Source: Tessaracoccus bendigoensis DSM 12906
GTDB lineage: Bacteria; Actinomycetota; Actinomycetes; Propionibacteriales; Propionibacteriaceae
NCBI RefSeq assembly: GCF_900141915.1
Contig: NZ_FQZG01000031.1
Location: 1 to 43,219, forward strand
Direction of reading: 5' to 3'
DNA length: 43,219 bases
A program made the translations under genes and the position numbers. Every line of letters begins with the position of its first letter. Position 1 is the first letter of the stretch. The notes below the pieces were generated by a model. It was not told the DNA's origin. It made no database searches and worked only from the letters and a program-made list of their open reading frames with translations. This document shows, piece after piece, positions 6,521 to 14,566 of this stretch.

Positions 6521-8806
6521 TCAGGCCATGGTGGCTAGAGCGAACGGGAGGACGGCGTCGGCGCCGGCGCGCCGCAGCAGGCGGCCGGCGATCGTCATCG
6601 TCCACCGCGAATCGACCAGGTCGTCGACCAGGAGTACCGGACCGCGCAGGCTCGCCAGCCGATCTGCCATCTCGGGTGGCACCGTGAAGCGGGACCAAAG
6701 GTCGCGGACCCGGAAGGCGCTGTTGGCCGCGACCGCAGGAGTGGCAGCAGTCAGGTTTAGGGGGCCGAGCGGCTCAAGCCGACCCGCCCGCGCGAGGCCA
6801 GAGCCGAGAGACTCCACGAGTCGGGGGCGGCCGAGGCTTGGGATCCAGGCCACCGCGACGGGGCGTCCGTGCCACTGCCATTCCTTCAACACCCGCAGGC
6901 AGGCCGAGGCGAGCGGGGCCGGCAGTTCCCTGTCGACCGGTCTGCCGTCGCGGTCGGCCGCGAACAGTTCCCGCAACGTGTTGCCGTAGCCCAGATCGGT
7001 GAGGCGTGCGACGACGCGTCCCTCTTCGAGCACCTCCCCGACGGGTAGCTTCCCCTTGACCGGTACGCCGTCGACCGTGACCCCCAACCGGTCGAGCCCG
7101 GTCGGCCACTGCAGCCGGGGCGGAATCTCCACCCCGACCCGGTCCATCGAGGTTCGGGCCTCACGCTCGGAATCTGCGGAGATCTCCGTCGGGTACCAGG
7201 GGCCCGCGCAGGTGTCGCACCGGCCGCATGGAGCGCTCGACGGGTCGTCCAACGCCGCGGTCAGGAAAGCCATCCGGCAACCGTCCAGCTCCTGGTACTC
7301 GATCATCGAGCGTTGTTCGGCGAGGCGAGCTTCAGCGATCCGTTCGTACCGCTCAGAGTCGTAGACCCAGGCAACACCGGTGGAAACCCAGCCACCGGTG
7401 ACAGACTCGACGACGCCGTCGACGGCCAGCACCTTCAGCAGCAGTTCGAGTTGGCTCCTCCTCAGGTCGACCCTGGCCTCCAGCGCACCGACCGAGAGCG
7501 GCCGGTCTGCGTCGCTCAGCGCGCCCAGCACCGCGTCGGCCCTTGTCCTGGTGGGCATCGCGTTGGTGGCGAAGTAGTGCCAGATCTCCCGATCCTCCCG
7601 GCCGGGCAGCAGTAGGACGTCGGCGCTATCGGTCGCCCTTCCCGCGCGGCCGACCTGCTGATAGTAGGCCACGGGTGAGCTGGGGGAGCCGAGGTGCACG
7701 ACGAAGCCGAGGTCGGGCTTGTCGAAGCCCATGCCGAGCGCGGACGTCGCGATGAGAGCTTTGACGTCGTTGCCCTTGAGAGCGGATTCGGCTGCCAATC
7801 TGTCGACTGGGTCCGTGCGGCCCGTATAAGCCAGGACGCGGTGGCCTGCCTTGCTGAGGAGGGTGGCTGTCTCCTCAGCCGATGAGACGGTGAGGCAGTA
7901 GACGATCCCGCTGCCTGGCAGGTCGGCTAGATGCTCGGCCAGCCAGGCGAGCCGACGCCAGGATGTTCCGAGCTCGAGCACGCCCAGCCGCAGCGACTCC
8001 CGTGCGAGCGGCCCTCGAAGCGTGAACACCTCGTGCCCCCCTTCTGCCATCTGCTCGGCGACGTCATGGACCACACGCTCGTTGGCGGTCGCGGTGGTCG
8101 CCAGCACCGGCACGTCCGAGGGCAACTCCGCGATGAGAGTTCGGATGCGACGGTAGTCGGGCCGGAAGTCGTGGCCCCAGTCGCTGATGCAGTGGGCCTC
8201 GTCGATGACGACCAGCCCTGCCTGGCGGATCAGCCTGGGCAGCTGCTCGGCCCTGAACCGGGGGTTGACCAGGCGTTCGGGCGAGACAAGCAGGACGTCG
8301 ATCGAGTCGCTGTCGAGGAGCGACTCGATGTCGGCCCACTGCGTGACGTTGGAGGAGTTGATCGCGGCCGCCCGCACCCCCGCCCGTTCCGCAGCCGCGA
8401 CCTGGTCGCGCATCAGGGCGAGCAGCGGGGAGACGATCAGCGCGGGCCCGGCGCCGGCTCGACGCTGGAGGAGGGCCGCGATGAAGTAGACGGCGGATTT
8501 GCCCCAGCCTGTGCGTTGGACCACGAGCGCCCTGCGATGCTCGGCAACGAGGGCCTCGATCGCCTCGAACTGGCCAGGATGAAAGTCGGCCTGGGCGTTG
8601 CCGGTGAGCGCGCGGAGAATCGTCAGCGCCTCGTCGCGGAGCCCTACCGTGCCGCGTGCTACCGCTCCGCGCGTCGGAGCCGCTGCCCTTCCCGTGTCGG
8701 TGGCGCGGGGGAGCGCCTCCCCGAGATCGGAGGGCGGGAGGTCCCAGGGATCGGGGGGCAGCTCATCGAAGTCGGGCGGCGGCTCAACGTCCCATGGCTC
8801 AGTCAT
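6521..8806 (-). CDS. RecQ-family DEAH helicase with C-terminal phosphoribosyltransferase-like domain
   Basis: ATP-dependent 3'-5' DNA helicase, 761 residues. An acidic Pro/Asp-rich leader (1-50) precedes the helicase core. Walker A is QRTGWGKS at 97-104, a variant of the usual GGGKS. The core also has IDEAHC (201-206), the RecQ aromatic loop SDWGHDFRPDYRR (208-220) and motif VI QQVGRAGRA. A RecQ-type zinc site (one Cys near 508, then CGRCDTC near 530) follows. The last 130 residues contain WIPSLGRPRLVESL and VLLVDDLVDSRWTM near 725-735, the hydrophobic-DD-x-x-[S/T]-x PRPP-binding pattern of ComF-like phosphoribosyltransferases. The start is the ATG of MTEPWDVEPPP. An open frame continues far upstream but antisense to ffh and is rejected. 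Role inferred: DNA repair or recombination, with the PRTase segment perhaps regulatory. Confidence 0.9.
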   Translation of the reverse strand: MTEPWDVEPPPDFDELPPDPWDLPPSDLGEALPRATDTGRAAAPTRGAVARGTVGLRDEALTILRALTGNAQADFHPGQFEAIEALVAEHRRALVVQRTGWGKSAVYFIAALLQRRAGAGPALIVSPLLALMRDQVAAAERAGVRAAAINSSNVTQWADIESLLDSDSIDVLLVSPERLVNPRFRAEQLPRLIRQAGLVVIDEAHCISDWGHDFRPDYRRIRTLIAELPSDVPVLATTATANERVVHDVAEQMAEGGHEVFTLRGPLARESLRLGVLELGTSWRRLAWLAEHLADLPGSGIVYCLTVSSAEETATLLSKAGHRVLAYTGRTDPVDRLAAESALKGNDVKALIATSALGMGFDKPDLGFVVHLGSPSSPVAYYQQVGRAGRATDSADVLLLPGREDREIWHYFATNAMPTRTRADAVLGALSDADRPLSVGALEARVDLRRSQLELLLKVLAVDGVVESVTGGWVSTGVAWVYDSERYERIAEARLAEQRSMIEYQELDGCRMAFLTAALDDPSSAPCGRCDTCAGPWYPTEISADSEREARTSMDRVGVEIPPRLQWPTGLDRLGVTVDGVPVKGKLPVGEVLEEGRVVARLTDLGYGNTLRELFAADRDGRPVDRELPAPLASACLRVLKEWQWHGRPVAVAWIPSLGRPRLVESLGSGLARAGRLEPLGPLNLTAATPAVAANSAFRVRDLWSRFTVPPEMADRLASLRGPVLLVDDLVDSRWTMTIAGRLLRRAGADAVLPFALATMA

Positions 8807-8884
8807 GCGTCCACTCTTGCACGCCCCGGTGACACAATGCGTCCCGTGCCCGCGGCGAAGGCTTGGGGGAATCAGAGGGGGTGA

Positions 8885-8901
8885 CGGATCACCCTGATCC
8901 G
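8885..8901. other. Palindrome between divergent helicase and ffh genes
   Basis: CGGATCA, a CCC loop, then TGATCCG: a perfect 7-bp inverted repeat in the 181-base divergent region. It could be an operator for either gene. There is no direct evidence of function. Confidence 0.45.
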
Positions 8902-8987
8902 GTTGCGCCGCAGCGAGGACATGATTGATCGGTGGAACCTTGAGTATCCTTGGGCTGTTCAAGCTCATCTGCGAAGGGCCAACCCAA

Positions 8988-10505
8988 GTGTTCGACACGC
9001 TGCAAGATCGCCTTGCCACAGTTTTCAAGGGGCTCCGCTCCAAGGGACGCCTCACTGAGGCGGACATCGACGCCACCATGCGCGAGATCCGGATCGCGTT
9101 GCTCGAGGCCGATGTCAACCTCGCCGTGGTCAAGGAGTTCGTCGCCGCCGTCAAAGCCCGAGCACTCGACGCCGAGCTGTCGAAGGCACTCAACCCGTCG
9201 CAGCAGGTCATCAAGTTCGTCAACGATGAACTCATCTCGATCCTGGGTGGCGAGGCCCGCCCCATCCGGTTCGCCAAGCGCCCCCCGACGGTGATCATGC
9301 TCGCGGGCCTCCAGGGTGCGGGCAAGACGACGCTGGCAGGCAAGCTCGGCATCTGGCTTCGCGAGAACCGACACACCCCTTTGCTGGTCGCGGCCGACCT
9401 CCAGCGCCCAAACGCCGTCAACCAGCTCCAGATCGTGGGCGAGCGGGCAGGGGTCCACGTGTTCGCCCCCGAGCCCGGCAACGGTGTCGGTGACCCGGTC
9501 GACGTCGCCCGACGCGCGATCGTCCACGCAGAGGCCAAGCTCTACGACGTGGTGATCGTCGACACCGCGGGCCGACTGGGCGTCGATCAGGAACTGATGC
9601 AGCAGGCCGCTGACATCAAGGCGGCGGTCAACCCCTCCGAGACCCTCTTCGTAGTCGACTCGATGATCGGCCAGGACGCCGTCAACACGGCCAAGGCCTT
9701 TGACGAAGGGGTCGGCGTCGACGGTGTCGTGCTCACCAAGCTCGACGGCGACGCCCGCGGCGGTGCCGCCCTGTCGATCGCCCGCGTGCTCGGCAAGCCG
9801 ATCATGTTCGCCTCCAACGGCGAGGGCCTAACCGACTTCGACATGTTCCACCCCGACCGGATGGCCTCGCGCATCCTCGGCATGGGCGACATGCTCACCC
9901 TCATCGAGCAGGCGGAGAAGACCTTCGACGCCGAAGAGTCCCGCGCAGCGGCCGAGAAGCTGATGGGGAAGAACAAGTTCGGCCTCCAGGACTTCCTCTC
10001 ACAGATGCAGCAGCTCCGCAAGATGGGGCCGATGTCCAAGATCCTGGGCATGTTGCCGGGGGCCGGTCAGTTCAAGGACGCGATCAACGAGATCGACGAG
10101 AAGGAGATCGATCGGATCGAGGCGATCATCCACTCGATGACCCCGGCCGAGCGTGACGATGTGTCGATCCTCAACGGGTCGCGTCGTGCCCGCATCGCAA
10201 AGGGTGCCGGCGTTCAGGTTTCAGAGGTGAACAAGCTCGTCAACCGCTTCGTTGAGGCCCGAAAGATGATGGAGTCCCTCGCCGGTGGCGGCATGCCCGG
10301 AATGCCGGGAATGCCGGGGATGGGGGGCCGTCGTTCGGGCAGCAAGCGGCAGCAGGGAAAGAAGGGGCGCAAGGGGGGCGCGCGCCCGGCGAACCGTCCG
10401 GTCCAGCAGCAGCCCCAGGCGCCGCAGATTCCGCAGTCGATGGACGACTTCCAACTGCCGCCCGAGCTCGCCAAGATGTTCGACCAGAACAAGCCCAAAT
10501 TCTAG
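8988..10505 (+). CDS. ffh: Signal recognition particle protein Ffh
   Basis: SRP54 homologue, 505 residues. It binds 4.5S RNA and nascent signal sequences, and docks with FtsY. The N domain starts FDTLQDRLATVFKGLR. The G domain carries GLQGAGKTT at about 107-115, DTAGRLG near 191 and TKLDGDARGG near 250. The Met-rich M domain (about 300-435) has GPMSKILGMLPG and the RNA-binding SILNGSRRARIAKGAG near 394. A low-complexity tail follows: Gly-Met-Pro repeats, then Lys/Arg and Gln/Pro. The GTG at 8988 is chosen because family members begin M-F-D-T-L and GAAGGG lies about 10 bases before it; the upstream in-frame ATG at 8925 would add 21 unrelated residues. A TATCCT box at 8945-8950 is a possible -10. 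Confidence 0.97.
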   Translation: MFDTLQDRLATVFKGLRSKGRLTEADIDATMREIRIALLEADVNLAVVKEFVAAVKARALDAELSKALNPSQQVIKFVNDELISILGGEARPIRFAKRPPTVIMLAGLQGAGKTTLAGKLGIWLRENRHTPLLVAADLQRPNAVNQLQIVGERAGVHVFAPEPGNGVGDPVDVARRAIVHAEAKLYDVVIVDTAGRLGVDQELMQQAADIKAAVNPSETLFVVDSMIGQDAVNTAKAFDEGVGVDGVVLTKLDGDARGGAALSIARVLGKPIMFASNGEGLTDFDMFHPDRMASRILGMGDMLTLIEQAEKTFDAEESRAAAEKLMGKNKFGLQDFLSQMQQLRKMGPMSKILGMLPGAGQFKDAINEIDEKEIDRIEAIIHSMTPAERDDVSILNGSRRARIAKGAGVQVSEVNKLVNRFVEARKMMESLAGGGMPGMPGMPGMGGRRSGSKRQQGKKGRKGGARPANRPVQQQPQAPQIPQSMDDFQLPPELAKMFDQNKPKF

Positions 10506-10524
10506 AGAATCAGAGGGAGTCGAC

Positions 10525-11604
10525 ATGGGTGAGGCCTTGCATTTCCAGAAGGCATGGGTGCTTCCCGGCGCCGAGGAGCCGACGGAACTCTGGATCGCCG
10601 ACGGGGTGATCGTAGAAGGCCCGGTCTCCGGGGCCCAGAGCAGATCCGCGGAGTGTTGGGTGCTCCCCGGCCTGGTCGATGCCCACTGTCACATCGGCCT
10701 TGGGCCAGAGGGGGCGGTTGACGCCGCAACCGCCCGTCGGCAGGCCCTCGAAGACCTTTCCGCGGGGACGATGCTGATCCGCGACGCAGGATCGCCGGCC
10801 GATACCCGCTGGGTTCAGCAGGACGGCGACCTGCCGCGGCTGCTGCGCGCCGGTCGCCACGTCGCGCGCCCGAAACGGTACCTCCGTGGAGTGGGTGCGG
10901 AGGTCGAACCTGCCGATCTCGTCGAACAGGTCCGGCACGAGGCGCGCTCGGGTGACGGGTGGGTCAAGCTGGTCGGCGACTGGATCGACCGCAGCGTCGG
11001 CGATCTCGCCCCGCTGTGGCCCGCCGACGTTGCAGCTCAGGCGATCGCAGCGGCGCATGAGGAGGGCGCCAGGGTCACCGCACATTGCTTCGGTGAGCAG
11101 TCCGTCGCAGAGTTGGTCTCTGCCGGCATCGACTGCATCGAGCACGGTACCGGCATGACAGACGAGGTCATCGAGGAGATGGTGCGGCGAGGCACGGCCC
11201 TCGTGCCGACGATGATCAACCTGGCCCGATTCCCCATGTACGCGGCGCCGGCAAAGGACAAGTACCCGACGTATTTCACGCACATGACCGACCTGTACGA
11301 GCGCCGGAAGGCGACCATCGGCAAGGCCGTCGAAGCGGGGGTCCAAGTGTATTCGGGCACCGACGCGGGCACCGTCGTGCCCCACGGACAGATCCGCTCC
11401 GAGATCGAGGAGTTGGCCGAGGTCGGCGGAAACGGGTTCGCCCTGGGCGCCGCAAGCTGGCGGGCGCGCGGCTGGCTTGGCGCCGATGTCCTCACCACTG
11501 GTGCCAGCGCCGACCTCATCGTGCTCGACGCCGACCCACGCGAAGACTTGACGGCGCTCTACCGTCCCGCCTCCCTGGTGCTTCGGGGGCGGGTCGTCCA
11601 CTGA
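10525..11604 (+). CDS. Metal-dependent amidohydrolase
   Basis: Amidohydrolase-superfamily enzyme, 359 residues, of the imidazolonepropionase/prolidase-like branch, which hydrolyses amide or related bonds in small molecules. The metal site is complete: DAHCH (about 52-56), the Lys of VKLVGDW (about 147) that would be carboxylated to bridge two metals, TAHCFG (about 185), IEHGTG (about 205) and the Asp of SGTDAG (about 279). The short beta-sandwich at both ends (VLPGAEEPTELWIADG and SADLIVLDADP) is typical. The ATG has GAGGGAG 5 bases upstream and lies 19 bases after ffh, so it may be co-transcribed with it, although a functional link is not evident. No signal peptide, so cytoplasmic. Substrate cannot be told from sequence. 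Confidence 0.88.
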   Translation: MGEALHFQKAWVLPGAEEPTELWIADGVIVEGPVSGAQSRSAECWVLPGLVDAHCHIGLGPEGAVDAATARRQALEDLSAGTMLIRDAGSPADTRWVQQDGDLPRLLRAGRHVARPKRYLRGVGAEVEPADLVEQVRHEARSGDGWVKLVGDWIDRSVGDLAPLWPADVAAQAIAAAHEEGARVTAHCFGEQSVAELVSAGIDCIEHGTGMTDEVIEEMVRRGTALVPTMINLARFPMYAAPAKDKYPTYFTHMTDLYERRKATIGKAVEAGVQVYSGTDAGTVVPHGQIRSEIEELAEVGGNGFALGAASWRARGWLGADVLTTGASADLIVLDADPREDLTALYRPASLVLRGRVVH

Positions 11605-11613
11605 TCCACGGCC

Positions 11614-11619
11614 ATACAA
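11614..11619 (+). promoter_or_regulatory. Candidate -10 element for a leaderless regulator message
   Basis: TACAAT, a near-consensus -10 hexamer, lies 6 bases before the ATG at 11626. Transcription would begin at the ATG itself. No clear -35 box and no Shine-Dalgarno are seen. Confidence 0.5.
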
Positions 11620-11625
11620 TTGGTC

Positions 11626-12507
11626 ATGGCTCTTCTGCGGATTCTCGGCCCGATAGAGGTGTGGTCCCCGGACGCCATCCTGCCCGATCCGAAATCCGAC
11701 AAGATCGCGTCGAGCGAACGCCTCAGACGGCTGTTGTGCGCGCTCATCGTCAACTCGGATCGGGTCGTCGGTATCGACCGACTCGCCTTCGCCGTATGGG
11801 GGGACGATCAGCCGGGGGACCCGACTTCGGCCCTGCATAACCTGGCCTTCAGGCTGCGTTCGGAGTTGCGCAGAAGAGGCGTGCAGGGGATCGAGATCCA
11901 CACAGTCGCGCCCGGCTACCGACTCGTCGTTGGGGCGGGCGCGATCGACTCTCAGATGTTCACCGACGGGGTCCGGGCTGCCTGCTCAGGGATGGATGCT
12001 GATCCGGAGGCGACCCTGCGACAACTGGACGAGTGTGAGGCGCTGTGGCGAGGCGGGGCCTTCGGCGACCTTTGTGACGAGGTCTGGCTGCAGCCTGCTG
12101 TCGCCCGGCTCGACGAATTGCGGCTGCGGGGAATCGAGGCCGCAGCCGACGCGCTGCTGCTACTTGGCAGGCCGTCAGAGGCCGTCGAACGGCTGCTGCC
12201 GTGGACGATGCGTCGAGAGCCTCCACATGCGCCATATGCAGGCCCTGGCCGCGGCGAACCGTCCGACCGAGGCGCTTGCGGTATACCGGGCCTTGAGCGC
12301 AAGGCTCGCGGAGCAGCTCGGCACCGACCCGACCCCCGAGGTGAGTCGAGTGCATCTGGAGATACTCCAACAGCGCGTTCCAGTGGCCGGCAGGACCCGG
12401 GAAAGGATGCCAGGACTGATCGGCAGGAGCGCCGAACTCTCCGCGGTGCGAGCTCTCACAGCAAGGCATCGGGTCGTGACCGTGGTCGGCGTCGGAGGAG
12501 TCGGTAA
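11626..12507 (+). CDS. SARP/AfsR-like transcriptional regulator, N-terminal part (gene split by +1 frameshift)
   Basis: The first about 195 codons encode an OmpR-type winged helix (residues 5-95; LLCALIVNSDRVV, AVWGDDQPGDP, LHNLAFRLRSELR, VAPGYRL) followed by the start of a bacterial transcriptional activation (BTAD) helical domain. SARP proteins activate transcription by binding direct repeats upstream of target promoters. BTAD homology stops near 12211 (AVERLLPWTMR) and resumes one base out of phase (ESLHMRHMQALAAANRPTEAL). One extra base around 12211-12217, as in CGTCGAGAGC, explains it. After this point the frame is an Arg/Ser/Gly-rich shadow to the stop at 12507 and is probably not native. 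Whether this is an assembly error, a decayed gene or programmed frameshifting cannot be decided here. The C-terminal part is the next entry. Confidence 0.75.
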   Translation: MALLRILGPIEVWSPDAILPDPKSDKIASSERLRRLLCALIVNSDRVVGIDRLAFAVWGDDQPGDPTSALHNLAFRLRSELRRRGVQGIEIHTVAPGYRLVVGAGAIDSQMFTDGVRAACSGMDADPEATLRQLDECEALWRGGAFGDLCDEVWLQPAVARLDELRLRGIEAAADALLLLGRPSEAVERLLPWTMRREPPHAPYAGPGRGEPSDRGACGIPGLERKARGAARHRPDPRGESSASGDTPTARSSGRQDPGKDARTDRQERRTLRGASSHSKASGRDRGRRRRSR

Positions 12508-14566
12508 GACGTCGCTGGCCCTGGCACTACAGCGGGGCGGAGGTTGGGTGGCAGAGCTTGCCGCCGTCGACCAGGGAGATGCCGTGGTGCACCGCGTCGC
12601 CGAGGCCACAGGCGTCCACCTCCGGCGGGACCGGTCACCGATCGAGGCGCTAGGGGAGGCGCTCGCGGATTCCACTGGGCAATTGGTGCTCGACAACTGT
12701 GAGCACCTCGTCGAAGCCGCAGCTCAGGTCGCCTCGGTCGTCCTACGCCAATGCCCACGCATCAACGTATTGGCGACGTCCCGGGTGCCGCTGCGGATCG
12801 CGGGTGAGGCGGTCTTCGAATTGAAGCCGCTTGCGCCTCCGAGCCTCGATGACCGGGAAATCGCAACTGTGGGGCATTCACCTGCCGTGCAGTTGTTCGT
12901 GGAACGCGTCCGGGCCCGTGAACCTGGATTCATGATTACGGCTGACAACTGCACCGCGGTCGCCGAGGTGTGCCGACGCCTTGACGGTGTGCCGCTGAGT
13001 GTCGAGTTGGCGGCCACCCGGATGCATGCGGTGTCTCCGGAGGCCCTGGCCGAGAGGCTGCAGTGGCGGTTCCGGGTGCTGAGTGGCGGGAGGGCAACAG
13101 ACCCTCGGCACCGCAGCCTGCACGCGGTGGTCGACTGGTCCTATGCTCTGCTCGAACCTGAGGTGCAGGTGCTATTCGAGGCACTTTCCGTCTTCCCCGG
13201 GGCGTTCGACCTGACGGCCGCGGAACAGCTGATCGCCGAGCTGGGCGGTTCGCTGCCCGATGTCGTGGCAGGCGTGGCCGAACTGGTGGACTCATCCATG
13301 CTCACGTCAGAGCGTAACGGGTACCGGTTGTTGGAGACGCTCCGGGACTTTGGGCGGGAGCGTCTCGGACATGGCGGCGCCCGTGACGCGGTGTCGGGGG
13401 CACATGCCCGCCTCGTAGCGTCCCGTCTCGGCGGACTCGCGCGACACCTTTGGGGAAGCGGCCACCAGAGCGCGGCAAGGCTCGTGACCGGGTCGCTGGA
13501 CGATGTTCGACAGGCCGTCGATTGGGCCCGTCACCATGACCTGGAGTTGGCGGGTGAGCTGTTGGCAGGTTGCCTGCCATGTCTCGAGCTGACCATGAGC
13601 ACGGAGATCACTGGGTGGGCACGTGACCTCATCAGGGACGCCGAGTTGACCGGAGAATCCGCTCAGGTGCCGAGAGCCGCGCAACTGGTGGCGGCGTGCG
13701 GTGCGAGATTCGACGGCGACCTGCCTGCCGCGCACCGCTGGGCCGAGGTGGTCGTGGCGGGTGGGGCGACTGCGGCGGTGGAGGTGCACGCCGAGATGAT
13801 CCTGGCCGAGGTCGCGATGTTCCAGGGGAACATGGAAAGTGCGCGACGATACTGCCAAGCCATGCGCACGGCCGCGGCCAAGGCAGGCATGCACGGTGCC
13901 GCTCTGCTTGCGGAGGGTTGCCTCCTCCTCGTGGAGGAATATGCAAATCCGAGGCGCGACAGCCTCGAGCTGGCCCGTGCTGCATCGGCTCTGGCCGACG
14001 AGGCAGGGGCCGCCAACGAAGACGTGGTCGAGTTCTGGGCTCGTTACATGACGGGCGAATGCCTCCTGGATGAGGATCCGGCCCGAGCGGCTGCCCTGCT
14101 TGACGAAGCCATCGAAGGAGGACGAAGCACGGGCGATCGCTATCTGGAGGGTGTCTCTATGGTCTCGCGGGCGTCGATCGAGGCGCGGGTCGGCGATCCC
14201 CGCCGTGCCGCGGCGATGTTCAAGGCGGCCTCGGTGCACTGGCAGGAGGCCGGGAACTGGACCCACCAGTGGGTCTCGCTGCGGAGCGTGTGCGAGCTCC
14301 TGGCACGGGCCGGAGCGGTGGTCGCCGCGGCCCGGCTGTTGGGCGCCGTCGTGGCCGCAGACGGTCACACTGGAACCGGTGTTCAGGGCGAGGATGCGGT
14401 GCGCCTAGGACTGGTCAAACAGGAACTCGTCGACCGTCTGGGGGCGGTGGAGGTCGCGCGCCTGATGGCGCTGGGCGCGGTGATGGACCGTGACACTGTC
14501 GTCAGGGCTGCGGTGGAGGCCTTAACGGCGGTCTCGGAAGGTTCGGAGGGCTTCAGCGGGGGATGA
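12227..14566 (+). CDS. AfsR-like regulator, C-terminal part: end of BTAD, NB-ARC ATPase and TPR-like region
   Basis: This continues the previous entry in the +1 frame; true homology begins near 12217. It completes the BTAD domain (RPTEALAVYRALSARLAEQLGTDPTPE), then carries an NB-ARC/STAND ATPase with P-loop GVGGVGKTSLAL near 12493, the Walker B-like LVLDNCEHL, the sensor ATSRVPL and RLDGVPLSVELAATR, then ETLRDFGRE. About 400 residues of Ala-rich helical, TPR-like repeats complete it. With the N-terminal part the ancestral protein would be about 980 residues, normal for AfsR-like SARP-STAND regulators that switch on secondary metabolism or stress genes. If translated alone, ATG 12227 or 12236 could serve, but it would lack the DNA-binding domain. 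It ends 14 bases inside the convergent methyltransferase gene. Confidence 0.8.
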   Translation: MRHMQALAAANRPTEALAVYRALSARLAEQLGTDPTPEVSRVHLEILQQRVPVAGRTRERMPGLIGRSAELSAVRALTARHRVVTVVGVGGVGKTSLALALQRGGGWVAELAAVDQGDAVVHRVAEATGVHLRRDRSPIEALGEALADSTGQLVLDNCEHLVEAAAQVASVVLRQCPRINVLATSRVPLRIAGEAVFELKPLAPPSLDDREIATVGHSPAVQLFVERVRAREPGFMITADNCTAVAEVCRRLDGVPLSVELAATRMHAVSPEALAERLQWRFRVLSGGRATDPRHRSLHAVVDWSYALLEPEVQVLFEALSVFPGAFDLTAAEQLIAELGGSLPDVVAGVAELVDSSMLTSERNGYRLLETLRDFGRERLGHGGARDAVSGAHARLVASRLGGLARHLWGSGHQSAARLVTGSLDDVRQAVDWARHHDLELAGELLAGCLPCLELTMSTEITGWARDLIRDAELTGESAQVPRAAQLVAACGARFDGDLPAAHRWAEVVVAGGATAAVEVHAEMILAEVAMFQGNMESARRYCQAMRTAAAKAGMHGAALLAEGCLLLVEEYANPRRDSLELARAASALADEAGAANEDVVEFWARYMTGECLLDEDPARAAALLDEAIEGGRSTGDRYLEGVSMVSRASIEARVGDPRRAAAMFKAASVHWQEAGNWTHQWVSLRSVCELLARAGAVVAAARLLGAVVAADGHTGTGVQGEDAVRLGLVKQELVDRLGAVEVARLMALGAVMDRDTVVRAAVEALTAVSEGSEGFSGG

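Noticed and set aside
5421-6698. 425-codon minus-strand frame antisense to ftsY
   Set aside because: Thr/Ser/Arg-rich antisense shadow; ftsY motifs on the plus strand are complete.
8807-9538. Upstream extension of the helicase frame into ffh
   Set aside because: It is antisense to the conserved ffh GTPase domain; the helicase start at 8806 has a normal leader.
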